This document shows positions 36,425-48,345 of a stretch of DNA of 64,000 bases, one piece after another (the stretch's first letter is position 1; each line of letters begins with the position of its first letter). Both the position numbers and the translations under genes were made by a program. Below the pieces are notes generated by a model, which made no database searches, was not told the DNA's origin, and saw nothing but the letters and a program-made list of their open reading frames with translations. Origin of the DNA: Euonymus europaeus (lineage: Eukaryota; Streptophyta; Magnoliopsida; Celastrales; Celastraceae); contig OY756965.1 in the NCBI GenBank assembly GCA_963580455.1, forward strand, positions 24,278,902 through 24,342,901. Direction: 5' to 3'.

Positions 36425-36520
36425 CCACCTTCTTCCTTGTCTAAAATAACTGCATGGGCAGTTGCTTTTGCAGAGAAAAATCCTGCTTTGCATCTAGAAT
36501 CAAGGCAAAATAGCTGGGCT
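36425..36520 (+). pseudogene. Decayed EAR exon (exon C, 3' half)
   Basis: The frame KITAWAVAFAEKNPALHLES matches the terminal block of exon B (KISTWAAAFVEKNPALHRSL). It is separated from the 5' half by about 780 bp of unrelated sequence, which suggests an insertion within an ancestral exon. Confidence 0.7.
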
Positions 36521-38727
36521 CAGCCCCAAAAATGAGACACAGGCCAGCCCCAGGCCTAGGATTGGGCTGCCTAAGCCCGAAGTATTTCGGGCTCGACCGG
36601 GTCAAAGCCCATTGACTAAATGATAACCCCTAGCTATACATTCCAAAGAGATAAAGACAAATTGGAACCCAAGAAATGCGTTTAGAATGCCGCAAAGGAG
36701 AGTGAAGCTCAGAAAGATGTTATCAAATGATTAACGAAACATCCAATTAATCTCATTCGGCAACATAAGATGCCACATTGATCCCCTAAGATTAATTTAA
36801 TCATTTCAACTAATTCAAGTGTTACAAAATAAAATAAAATATATATATTTTAAAACAAGTCTAAAACATAAGAAAATCCAATTAAATTTTCATTCGGCTA
36901 GGTAATATGCTACACTGATTCCTTCATTCATAAAATAAGAAATCCAATTAAATTTCATTCGGCTGTGTAAAATTCCTTCATGTCCCATGGCAAGACAAAA
37001 ATTATATTTTTCCCCTCCGACGTGGCACTCTCTCATAGGCAGATGACATAGCTTAAATAATATAGAATCATGGGCGTGAACATATTTAAGGATTGACTTT
37101 TCTTCAATTATTAAATTAGGGACGATAATCTCGAAATGATGATCAGTTGGCAATTCACTAATTACTAATTTGTTTTTTTAACACACGTGATATATTTAAA
37201 TATTTATGTTAAAAAAAAATCTTTGGACAGCAATGATTTTTTGGCTAGTCAAGCTCTGCTTCATGATCTTGAATTGCAGATGCTTCATGTTCCGCCATCT
37301 GCTTTGTTAAGTCTGTTGTGGGAAGATAGCGCGGGGTTAGCTGACCTCATTTTGTTTGAGACTCTCTTGAGTGAATCCTTGTTTTGTGGATAATCACCTC
37401 CTCTGTAACCGGAAAAAAAAATGATGATGTTCTTTTGACATCCGTTTCTCATTAGATATTATGGGCCTCTTTTTTTTTTTTTTTACAAACATGCTAAAAT
37501 TGATTTTTTTTAAAAGCAGTTATTTATACTTTTCATAATTTAATTAAATTTTCAAGTCAAAATAACTCTTCCAATTAATATAGTATCAAACTATTATTAT
37601 TTTTTATTTAGGTTTTTTTTGTTGATAATGGGAGTATGATTATACTTCTGTAATTGAACGCAATCATATTATATTATAAATGTCAACAAAACTATTCAAT
37701 TAATATTAGGAATACTCATTAATATTACTATGATTCTCAATTTTGTTTTTTGAAAAGACTATGATTCTCAGATTAGAATCCTAAATTTGTTAAAATTCAA
37801 TTAATACAAATAAAACTATCTCCTCCATCATATATAAATCCCACATTCTTCTTTTCTTTTTTATACTTTCATGCTGCATGATGTATTTTGTCTCTATTTA
37901 ATTTTTTAAAAATTATGGCTAATATCTAAATTAGAAAAATTATGAATCTCAAGTAGTTCAGTTTACGAGTTAAATAGTATGTAATCTCGAACTCCAAATT
38001 CGAACCCCTATTCAAAAATAAAATATAAAAAATCCTAGATTAAATTTTTTTGCGTCTCACATGACCCCACTAATATGTAAAATAATTAAGAGTTATTTTA
38101 ACATTTTGCACTTCACATAAATTGAGCATAAAAATAGATTTTTATGCTCAATATTCTTGTCAAAACGGCTGAAAACAAGAAAGAAAACAATACATAGGAA
38201 AAAGTGGCAATGCATAATATAACACGAAGAGGAAGAAGAAGAAAAACGTGGAGACTTGATATTAATAAAATAAATTTAATAAGAAGGGAGACAGAGACGG
38301 CAAAGTTGCAATTGGGGAATCAAGAATGTTGTCCCCATTCAATCCTGCGACGGAGTTGTTCACAAATTTTGATTGAAAATCCCAACCAACCCCATCTCAT
38401 CTTATGTGAATGAAGAAACATTTTGTGTGGATTGTATCGTATTATCAAAGATTTTCACATTTGGCGCCAGGTGTGTTTTGTTCGTCATCTACAAAACCAA
38501 AGCAAAGTAAGCTTTTTGACTCATTTTTTCAAAAAAATTACTGTTAAACAATTCTCATAGTGATTTACACACATTTTTGTATGGATCGAAAACTCCTGCT
38601 GTGTCTCTCAGATACTCAATTGATTGTAACGTTCCCATCAGCTTGATTTGTGGATTTAGGGTTCTTTTTATTTGTATATATAGTCTATATAACACACAAA
38701 GAACATAAGAGAGTGGTAGATGCTAAA
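36521..38727. other. Spacer before EAR gene 2
   Basis: AT-rich. A fragment at about 37210-37430 resembles a LINE RNase H tail. The GC-rich patch at 36530-36610 (repeated gggctcagccc/gggctgcc) looks repeat-derived but was not identified. Confidence 0.45.
37205..37426 (+). mobile_element. Possible LINE 3' tail fragment
   Basis: The frame reads NDFLASQALLHDLELQ then PPSALLSLLWEDSAGLA, resembling the (A)DFLA...PPS..LLW.DS..G ending of plant LINE RNase H domains. It ends in an A9 tract at 37418-37426. Target duplications were not found. Confidence 0.4.
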
Positions 38728-41479
38728 ATGGTAGAAATCAACTTCTCTGGTCAGCAATCTGATAACTTTCTGTATGGATTTTCACCAGAAGAGAATACCC
38801 AAGAAACCCTTTTATCAGATCTCAATCTTGGACTCTCTCTGGGTAGATTTTATGATGCTGAATTCAAAGAGAGACCTTTTACCAGATCATTCACTGGATT
38901 GATCCATCTTAACAAAGATACTGTTGAATTAGGCAGCATGCTATCCTTGGAGATGTCTGGGTCAATTCCAATTGAAGGAGAGCAAGAACACGGAAGGAAA
39001 AGCAGGGGCGGCATTGTCGGGAAGGAAAAATCTCCTGAAGTAATGCCTTGGATTGTTGCTTCTGGAGACAGGAACCCTGCACTTAATCGTGCCTTGGCTC
39101 AAATCAAGGCGGCAGAAGGATGCAAGTTCCGGAAAAGATTACAGACAGGTATGGTTCTCTCTCTATCTTAATTGCTTCCTTTTTTACTTTGATCGCCTTC
39201 ACATTATAATTTTTGCAATAAATTAGGCTTATGGAGTTTTTCTTATTTGGGGGGTTTTATGGAGAGATGGATTTGCTTGATGGTTGCAGTTCACCTGGTC
39301 ATTGCAGATTAATTTGTATGATACTGTAATGAAATCAGGCATGCTATGGATGTGTAAACAACAGACATGATTAGGGAATCAGACATGAAAGAGCTGGTGT
39401 AATTTAAGGCATTAGAAAAAATTTGTTCTCTTCCATGTGCATATATGCTTTCAGTTTCAGACCATATGTTAAATTTGGAAAATTTGATTCTATTGTTTCC
39501 TTTGTATTGAATTCTAGGAAGTTCAAATGAGATATAAGAACGTCTATATGCATGAAACATGACTTCTTCATATCCTACTCGAAATTGTACCATTTTTTTG
39601 CTATGACGTCTGTCTGGCTGCATGTAAAACCAATTAACTTAGCTCCGTTATTGATTTAAAACAAATTATGTTTGTTGCACTTTGTGGAGGTTGCCCCATG
39701 TCATTCCTTATTTAGGTTTTAAGTCCCACTTCCACTCTCGTGTCCTTGCACTTTTTTCCCATTAACATGCTTGTCCATATACTCTTCCTTATTCATCTGC
39801 CTTTTTTTGTTGTCTAGTCCCATTCTCTATATTCTATGTTTCCATTTAATTTAGTGAGAAAACCGTCTGAGAAGATGGGCAAATAAACTGTGATTCTTGA
39901 AGTACTGGCACATTATGTATTTATGTCTCTGATGCACTTGCTTATTACATCTCCTGGCATAAGCATTCTCTGTTGCGGGAGAGTTGACAACTGAGTATAG
40001 AATCAGGAATATCAAATTCAGAAGGGTACACAGTGTGCATGAATTGAGACCGTTAGGCATTTTGAGGAAACTGCAATTTCGGGCTTTGTATTTATTGTTT
40101 CACTGCAAGACTATCTGTATTCAATATTAAGACCCTTTGTCTAAAATCTAAATCTTTTACTGGTCTTTTGACCTGTTCCTTGATATGCTCTTCATCTTTT
40201 AAAATATGTTCACTCTGGCAAAAAATGGGACTCTCTCTAGTCAAAATATTGATTTTTCTTATACCAATTGGAATCTAATTTAATAATTATCAATTCTAAA
40301 ATTGAGTATGGTTATTCATTTATAATGAACAGAGATTGTGTTTGGAAGTATGAGGTATGCCTAGTCTCACCGACTGGCATTTTCACTGTTCATTTTGACA
40401 TAATAAAAGTGGTGTTCGTGCTAGCCTGCAAACCGATTGCCTGGTGTTTGTTTTCCGTTCCTTAGATCTATGTTTGATATTTGTTGCAATACAGTTGCAG
40501 AGTCTATTGCAAACAATGACTCAATAATAATTTGAATAAGTTTTGTCACCCTAATTAAATCAAATAAGGGGGTGCTGTAACCGGTCACAAAGCTGTATAA
40601 GCTCGCGTTATATCAGTATCTTTTTATTTGCCGTTGAAGTAGACTTTACATGGTGTTCACTTTTCACACGACTGTATGCCTTCTTTATATATATAGATTT
40701 TTGTGCTAATATCTCTCTCTCTGCTAATGGCTATCAGATGGTCATAATTTGGTCTTGCTAGATTGTAATGCTTAAGTATGTTGATTTTATATTGATTTTA
40801 GGCTTGCTATTATCCACATTGCACACAGATACAAATAGAAAGAGAGGTTCTGTAATGGGGGAAACCAGTCGAGAAATCAACTTCTCTGCAGAAACCAGTG
40901 ATGAGCACGCAGAGATTCTATTGCATAGATCTTCTGAGAAAACTAAAGAAACCCAATCATCTAATCGAGAGCAACTGGAATTCTTTGACCTCAATCTTAC
41001 ACTCTCTTTGTCTGGCATTAATGACGATAACTTCAAAGAGAAACCTCTTGCCCAATCATCATCAGTCTTCAATTTGATAGATCTGAACAAAGATTCTGAT
41101 GACCTTAGTAACACACTCTCCTTTGCGAGATCTTGCTCAATTCCCACTGAGAGAGAGCAATATCAAAGAAGAGCAATAAAGCCAAGGCATTTCCAAATTG
41201 AGACCCACAATAGTTTGGAGAAGCAAAGAAGTGGGGTATATAATTTTGGGATAGAAAAAGTTTATTTGGAAACCGCGCGAAGTGGGGTATACAATTTTGG
41301 GAAAGAAGAAGTTTCTCTAGAAACCGCGTGGCTACCACCTTCACCTTCACCTCCTTCACCACCATCTAGAATTGCTACACTGGCATTTTCTTCTGTGGAG
41401 AGCAATGCTGCATTGCATCGTGCCTTATCTAGGATCAAGGAAGCAGATGAATGTGTGTACCGCAAAAGACTACGCATAG
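38728..41479 (+). CDS. EAR-motif protein, NINJA-like, gene 2 (two EAR exons; 3' end uncertain)
   Basis: Exon D is 38728-39148 and exon E is 40829-41479; both borders are phase 1 and join in frame (about 357 aa). The ATG at 38728 (MVEINFSGQQSDNF) is preferred; the frame extends upstream without another ATG. EAR motifs are SDLNLGLSLGR (D) and FDLNLTLSLSG (E), each followed by a KE(R/K)P segment. The terminal blocks are DRNPALNRALAQI and ESNAALHRALSRI. Exon E also encodes a second possible start (VMGETSREINFSAE) like that of exon A, a 17-residue tandem duplication (RSGVYNFG...LETA) and a Pro/Ser run. The next homologous exon (from 41832) is decayed. Alternatively D and E are separate single-module genes. 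A role as TOPLESS-recruiting repressor is inferred from the EAR motif. Confidence 0.6.
41218..41329 (+). repeat. 51-bp in-frame tandem duplication in exon E
   Basis: Two copies of a 51-bp unit encode RSGVYNFGIEKVYLETA and RSGVYNFGKEEVSLETA. The second keeps the frame, so the module simply lengthens. Confidence 0.9.
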
Positions 41480-41831
41480 GTATGGTCCTCACTTTTACTT
41501 CAATCTCCTTGACATCTATGTTTGTTAGTTGGTTTCTGAAGATAGTCCTTACAAATTGTAATATTGCACACAATATTCTTATGTTTCTACACTTTATGCT
41601 TCACAAAATTTCTAAAAAAATGAGAGACAAGATTTGCACAAAAGCATTGGCAATTGATGTGAATTCCGAATGCATAGATAATCCATGAATACCTGTATAC
41701 TGTTTGTGCACTTAGATATCACTCCTTTCTGCTAATTTATTTCTCATAGTTTTCTCTTGCTAGATAATAACATTTCAGTCTCTTAATTTTATACTGATTT
41801 TGGAATTCCTTTGCTATATCTTTCACAATGA

Positions 41832-42223
41832 AGCATATTGAAAGATGAGGACTTCAATGGGAGAAGTAAATCAAGAAACCCCTCTCCCCCAAGACATTGC
41901 CTGAGCAAGATCATGTTCGACCTAGAGGCACCTTTGATTGAAAATCAGTCAATCTTGCGAAACTAGGACTGACAATATCTCAAGAGAGGCTAGAGTTCAT
42001 AATGGCCTTAGCTCGAGGCGATTGGATGGAAATGATGAAGAAGATGCCCAGAATGGCAACCATGGGAGGAAACAGACTGAATGAAAGGAATGTAGAAGGA
42101 TTACTGTTTCAGACACATGGAAGGCCCGAACTGATTACAGAGTTACGATTTTGTGTTGAAATAGAAACGTTGCTTTGTCAATTAGGAATCCTTTTTCAAT
42201 GTGGATCTTGTTCCTTTCTTTAG
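41832..42223 (+). pseudogene. Decayed EAR exon F and NINJA-like C-terminal remnant
   Basis: The intron end before it (actgattttggaattccttt) and exon start (gaagcatattgaaagatg) match exons B, C and E, but in-frame stops appear at once and the AG acceptor position is changed. At 42002 an open frame reads MALARGDWMEMMKKMPRMAT then MGGNRLNERNVEGLLF. I read this as a degraded NINJA C-domain start (family pattern: ...MKKMP-x-V-x-TTG-x-GPNGKRIEGFLY). The frame then drifts and stops at 42223. This is the only trace of a NINJA C-terminus in the array. Confidence 0.45.
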
Positions 42224-42339
42224 ATTCAATGATATGTAAGTACTAATCAAGAAGCATCAAATTGGCGTATGTGATTGATTGATAGCACTTGTATGGAATG
42301 TTATTTTTCCTTCTCCCTAAAAGAAGCAAAAGTCTGATA

Positions 42340-42450
42340 GATAATAGTATTTGGCAGGTGGGACTTGAATCACGGTTAGGAATCAAGAAGAGCACAACCT
42401 CTTCATTCTCAAAAGCTATTCTCTTAACCATGATGCACATCAATATCCAA
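42340..42450 (-). mobile_element. Possible tRNA-derived SINE fragment
   Basis: On the minus strand, catggttaagagaatagctt resembles a tRNA A-box region and gtgattcaagtcccacc a B-box/T-arm. Intervening sequence is too irregular for a functional tRNA. Located between the array and RPA1A. Confidence 0.3.
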
Positions 42451-42635
42451 ATTGTAAACTCAATGGGTTAACAGATAATTCTGGGAGCAGCAAACAGAAC
42501 TGCACAAAATCCATGATGCATATATATCATAAGAGATCTCTACATCCATCCACATAAATAAGAGACTGCTAATTTCAAATGTAGAGAACTGAAGGTATAT
42601 TACCCAAGATACTAACTAAGAACAAACAGATGATC

Positions 42636-45600
42636 CTATTGACTCAATTTCATTTTAGATATCTCCTCTAGCAAATATCTGGATTCAGCGGCAAAATCAA
42701 GTGGTGCAACGGATTTGATTGTTATCCTCTGCCTCTTCTCATTATTGTACTCATTTTGTGCAACACTAACCCTGAAAAGAAGTGGAGTCCAAGTAGCTTC
42801 CTTCAACTTTAGTTGGTATGGATTCTCTTCTCCATCCTGAAAATGGCAATAAAATGAAAAGAATAAGACATTGATATTCCATTCTTACTCGAGTTTTTGT
42901 AAGTTATATGCATTAATGTCAATATGTCAATAGTAGCTTGCCTGTGACTTCAGCTTATCAAGCTCCTCTGCAGAGCAACCAATCATTCTCTCTGCTTCTT
43001 CGTTGAATGCAGAAACCCAAGCCTCTGCACTTGCATCTGAGATTTTTGACACCATAATATACCTGACAAACAAAATTAAAGAAGAGGTTAAAGAAATGTG
43101 CAAAATATCTTATACAACTTCCATCGACATCTTGAGATTCTAATTACTGCAAATTTCCTTACTCTCACCTTAAATTACACTCATCATCGTTCTTTTGGCA
43201 CCCTTCACACCAATAACCAGATCCAAGAGCATCTGTCACTTTCTTGTTGCATGTTTTGCAGGCCCGATACCACATTGCCTGATCAGGCTTGATGAAGCTT
43301 ATGTATCCTCTAACGCTGAAAAATGCAGGCTGAGCAACACAAAAAACACAGATCAATTTATGAGAATTAATCTTGCTTCCAATTTGTGTAGGAGTAATAA
43401 GAACTTTTATGAGTCATGCAAAAATAAATCAATCACTAGGGAAACTTAATTTAATTTATTTTCCTCTGAAGAAATATTAATGTTACCTTGTCCTCCCCTA
43501 AGGAGGGGTTACTTAATATATTAGCAAGGGAAGCCCGGTCAGAGTACATGGACCGTATTCCACCCTTAGTTGAAGGGCTCATCCCAGAACCAACAGAAGC
43601 CAATGAAGCACCTTTACCCTCAGAATCATACCTAAACAAGAGCTAGTCAAAAAAACTGGTAAATTTCTAGAAAACCCTAACACTTGTATCATAATGAGAA
43701 TTTACCAAGAACGCAGTTTCTTTGCTTCAGGCGTGTCTGGATTGACCTGCATGATGCTTCTGGGCAGTGTTGATAGATTCACACCTGAAATTTTGTTCAG
43801 TTCCAGTCATAAAATAACCAGTTAGAACTCCCTCTATCCCCTTGGAAAAATGACTTTAAGCTGTGACAAGAAGAATACCTTGAAAATCTCCAACTTTAAG
43901 AGACTTAATTGCAATTATGGGAGATTTATCAACATTCTCAAGCAATTCCTGTCCCACATCAGTGGCAAGCTCATTCCACAAAGAGACCACAACAGTCTTT
44001 TTCCTGCATTCACATCTACCGATCATGAAGATGATATAGAAACAAGCAACAATGATAAATGAAATTGAGAGGAATCATGCTTACGTCTCATCTGCTATAA
44101 CTATATCTCGCTTTGGAACAGTCTCATTATTGCTCTTTCTTCGGATACTCATTGTAGGAGAGACACTTTGGACAATTCCAATGACATCTGACATTTTGCC
44201 ATAATAGATGTCAGCATAAATGAAAATTGAAAAATTGTACAAAACAAAATATTGCAACAATTAAAAAAGGGTTCTCACCAACAAGTTCCTTTGCATTAAC
44301 ATAGGGACCCAACTCTTCAATCTGAACAAAATTGAATTTTGTTTCAGGAATGAAAGTTGCTTCATTACTAGCTTCCTCCACCTCAGAATTCTCATTTAAG
44401 GTCATCTCGTAATCATTTTTCACTGAACTAAATTGCTTGTTGGCAAGTTTTAGAGTTCCCTTCGATATGTAATAAACCTTTCCCAATTGGAACTTGTCAA
44501 AGAACTTCCTTGCGGCTTCGTTAAACATTGTTGCCTGTATTTGTGTACCCTGAACAAAAAAAGGAAACCAGAATTACTACATTTAGATGGTATGCATTTT
44601 TTGCGGATGATAAAAATTCTAATCAGATAGAGAATAATACTTACATCTTCATCTGTTAACTCCACGTTGAATACACATCCCTCTCCTCTTGCATTCTTAT
44701 ATGTACGCATTGTTCCTTTGCTTGTTAACCTAACTTTTATGGTCCAATTGCCTTGATAGGGGTTCAAAGAAATAAGAGGATGAACTCTACGTGTCATGGC
44801 CATTCGAGCCACTGGTGCCATACTGAAACACAGATCAAGAAGGGCATCAATACATATAACACATCAAGTACCATAAATCTAAAAGAGCAAACTAAAATGA
44901 ATCATTGCAAGAAATCAAACCCAGTATTATCTAACAAGCATACTCACTTTTGACGCTGTTCATGCACTATTTGGGCAGCTGACTTGGTAACCATTTCTTT
45001 CTTTGGCTTCAAAAGAATGCCTGTTCCATCATTGTTTGCCTCACCCTTGATTTCACACTCTGGCTTTGGCTTCAACAGTAAGCCAGATTCCTCACTTTGC
45101 ACCTCAGTCTTGATTTCCAAATCAAGTGCAGGAGAAACCGCCTCACATTTTGTTACTATCAGATATCTATAACAGGCCAAAATCCTAATATCAGCTCATG
45201 AACAAACATATTCTACCATTTCAATCTTACAACACCATATTACAGGAAAACATAGCTCAATAAAACAATATTAGGGTATAACAAGGGGAAACAAAATAGA
45301 AGAGTACGCACTTCTCTCCTTTACTTGCAATATCATTAAGGGCATAGTCAAGAATCCTGATGAGACCAAGATTTTGGATTTTTCCTGAGATCACCTCGGT
45401 GGACATGCTTGATTGGAAAATTGCTTTGAGTTTCATCTTCCCATCATTGGCATTAAACCTAACATGAAAAAGTAACAAATAATCCGATTAGTGTCTTAAA
45501 CCTAGCAGATCTAACTCACCTCGTTAATTTCACTACCACTATGACTCAAAATAACGATTTAAGAATTAGCAAACAAGAAGACAAATTCACAAACCCTAGA

Positions 45601-45921
45601 TACAAAACCCATGGAATATGTATGTGGGTTTTCAGCCAAAACACATTCGAAACAATAGAAGCCCTAGGAAATCGCATCAATAGCAGTGACAAAAATAAAA
45701 CCACATTGCTCGATTCGTAATCAAACGAAAGAACTTACATATCTATAAGTCAAATTAAAGAAAAAGCAAAATTAGAAAATTAGAAGAACATACATGTATC
45801 GACTACCAGCGAGCTTGAGATCAACAACTTGGACAACAATCTCCGGAAGATCAGTGGACGAATCTGGAGACGGATTTGCCAATATTGTTGCTATCGCATC
45901 TGGGTTCACTGATTTCTCCAT
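42636..45921 (-). CDS. RPA1A: Replication protein A 70-kDa subunit, RPA1A type
   Basis: Twelve exons on the minus strand: 45921-45794, 45458-45312, 45166-44948, 44822-44645, 44549-44279, 44187-44085, 44003-43879, 43784-43706, 43631-43487, 43329-43169, 43062-42942 and 42836-42636; 625 aa. Order: N-terminal OB fold DBD-F (VISGKIQNLGLIRILDY), a variable linker, DBD-A (NWTIKVRLTSKGTMRTYKNA), DBD-B (SLWNELATDVGQELL) and DBD-C with its zinc ribbon (CKTC...WCEGC). RPA coats single-stranded DNA in replication, repair and meiosis; plants have several RPA1 paralogues and length and domains fit the A type. The ATG at 45921 is the first in frame. Intron 11 begins with GC rather than GT. An E2F-like site lies upstream. 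Confidence 0.95.
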
Positions 45922-46118
45922 TTCTCTCTCTAGTTTTTTCCCTGCAATGCTCAAATCTCTGTTTGTTTGCGAGTTCAAGTGCGAGGAGGGTTTCCTTTGT
46001 ACTGTATGTAAATGGGGGGAAATTGATTTACGCGGGCTTTCGAAATACTGGTTTGACGCGGGAGGTTTTTGATTTTTTTTTAATTTCCTTTTAATCAGAT
46101 AACTTAATTGGCTTTGGC

Positions 46119-46126
46119 ATTGGCGC
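46119..46126 (+). promoter_or_regulatory. Candidate E2F site upstream of RPA1A
   Basis: attggcgc fits the plant E2F consensus WTTSSCSS, about 200 bp before the RPA1A start codon, inside a short GC-rich patch (attggcgcgcaa) in otherwise AT-rich DNA. E2F control of replication genes is well established. Confidence 0.45.
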
Positions 46127-47116
46127 GCAACGAAACTAGAACATGAAGTTACTATATTATCCCTTGTTTTACAGCTGTAATTTATTAAATTTTGGAAATA
46201 AAAACAATTTTAGACAAAATATTTCAACCAAATATGTGTTATGTGCCTCTTAAAATTTGTTCTCTGTACTTAAATATTTTTAAGGAAATTTTTCTCTGAA
46301 TTAATTTTTTTTCTATTAAAAATTTTACCAAATAAAAAAATTATACAAAGTAAAACAGGCCATAATTCCTTTTTTTGGGTTTATAAAATTATAATCCAAT
46401 GAACCAAGAAAATCATAAAATTAGTGTTAGAAATTGATATATTAAATATTTTACAGTCATGTCTTTTCGATAATATAAATTTAGACTCATATCAACTATT
46501 CAGAAAGTGTCTTGATATCATGTCGTTCTTAATTATCAAAAATAAGATAAAATAAATGAAGCCTCTACCTTCTAAGGTCAAGTACATTAGGCATCTATCT
46601 TGCTTATTAACAACAAATTATTCAGCTAATGTATTCGTATATCAACATCTGATAGGGAAGAGAATTGCACTACTACAGTATGCATACTCGATCGATGTCT
46701 ACTTTGCCAAAAACAAATTATGAATGTTTATCGACGGAATGGTTAATCCATCTGATTATCTGCTAAATATCTGGTGCAACAGTATGCTTTTAGTGTCAAA
46801 AAAACTGCTATAAATATTATTGATTGCCGTGATATTAATTATTGATAACAGCACACACCTGAAGTGAGATCTTTCAAATTTGGATGTGAAAATTATGAAC
46901 CAGAAAGCATTGACGTCTATGAAGAGAAAAATGTAAGAATGAGAAGCATAGAAGCAGTGATAAAAAAGATTAGAGCAACAAAATATGAGGTTTAAACGAA
47001 AGGAGTTATATATATATATATATATAAGACTATCATGTATGGATGATCTTAGTTTTTCAGGAAAACATAGTCTCTCATATGGAGAGCTTGATATGAAGGC
47101 AATGGAGTTTTGTCCC
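46127..47116. other. Spacer between RPA1A promoter and next gene's 3' end
   Basis: AT-rich, with a (TA)n run near 47008-47027 in the presumed 3' UTR of the gene ending at 47117. No coding region recognised. Confidence 0.5.
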
Positions 47117-48345
47117 TCAAGAACAGAATTGGCAACAAGAAAAGCAAGATAACCATTTACGCTGAGAGGCATTCGCGGTTGGTTTTGGTCTCGGAGATTT
47201 ATTAGTGTCCTCTGGCTTTGGGGTTTGTGGTTGCGACTCTTGATTTGGCTCTGAGGATACTTTAGGAGACGGAGACTGTGGCTGCTGCTTTCGCTTTTCA
47301 TTTTCGACTCCCATTGAATCATTTTTCTTTGCATCGCCTGTCAATCTTCAGATACAAAATACAATTCAGATGTTTATAATAGATTCAGGTAACAGCATTG
47401 CAAAAGTGAGAGCTTTTACATTGGAAATGCGAAAGATCGAACACTAGCTCCACCGCTGCAATCTGAGGGGCGAGAAATGCTTGAAGTGCGAGATGTCAGT
47501 TCTTTGGCTTGTGATGGGTTTTCCTTACTCTGAGCACTATCATCATTTTCTCTTATAACCTCCAGCATTGTTTCAGCAGCTGTTGTTTCAGTTACGCCAA
47601 AACGTGCTTCGAGATCAGCATTCCTTCTCTCAAGCTCGGTTGATTTTCTTATTGGAGGTTGATCACTTGAACAATCGAATAGTTCAGTCGATTTGCTGGT
47701 AACTGGGGGCTGATTGCTTGAACGATCAATTAGTTCACTAGATTTTCCAGTAACTGGAGTTGGAGGCTGATTGCTTGAGAAATCCATCATCTGTGCGGAC
47801 ATAATGGTAGGATCGCCTGCCAATCCTAGCTCTCCCGATTTACCCATCCAGAATAATTGGTCTCGAGTGAAACTCATGTTTCCCGTGTGAAGACTGAACA
47901 ATGATTCATTGGAAGCAACACTCCATTCCATAGGAGCATTAGTATTGGTTCTAGCAAATACAGATGATGGGATCCTGTATGATGAAGGCCTAGCAACATC
48001 ATCACTGACTCGCTCCATCACCTGCGGTGGTGGGGATTGCGTTGCTGAGCCATTGTTTGGGCTCATACGGTCAGGATGATCTGAGGGTGGTATTGAGCTG
48101 ATTGGAATATCATGTTCACTAAACTCTGAAGCTAACAGACTGTGTTTTCCATGGTCAGAGCTCTCCTCCGGTGTTCTCAAAGCAGATTCATCGGCTTCAT
48201 TTGCATCCAATTCAAAAGGGTCTCCAGATGACGACGACGAGGCAGATGAGGAGGAGCTTAATCTTTCGCCTGGAGCTGCAGTATGATCTCCACCTTCACC
48301 AAAAGCCATGGAAGGAGGCTTGATCAAATCACTACGAGCGTCCAT
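47117..48345 (-). CDS. Uncharacterised plant Ser-rich protein with Cys-rich C-terminus
   Basis: Two exons on the minus strand, 48345-47420 and 47345-47117, joined in phase 2 with a GT-AG intron; 384 aa. I do not recognise a named domain. Visible parts: a Ser run (RLSSSSSASSSSSGDPFELD), an acidic N-terminal third, a conserved-looking block (MEWSVASNESLFSLHTGNMS then FTRDQLFWM) around residues 135-165, three imperfect repeats of the type SS(N/D)QPP...KS(T/S)EL at about 195-250, a short charged helix (ELERRNADLEARF), a Pro/Lys/Gln-rich region and a terminal Cys cluster (RKWLSCFSCCQFCS). The Cys tail could be lipidated or bind metal; that is a guess. It is mostly disordered by composition. Confidence 0.82.

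Noticed and set aside
42340..42450. Functional tRNA gene
   Set aside because: A- and B-box-like segments exist on the minus strand, but no consistent acceptor and anticodon stems can be drawn.
45922..45978. Upstream extension of RPA1A exon 1
   Set aside because: It begins at a TTG codon; the first ATG in frame is at 45921.
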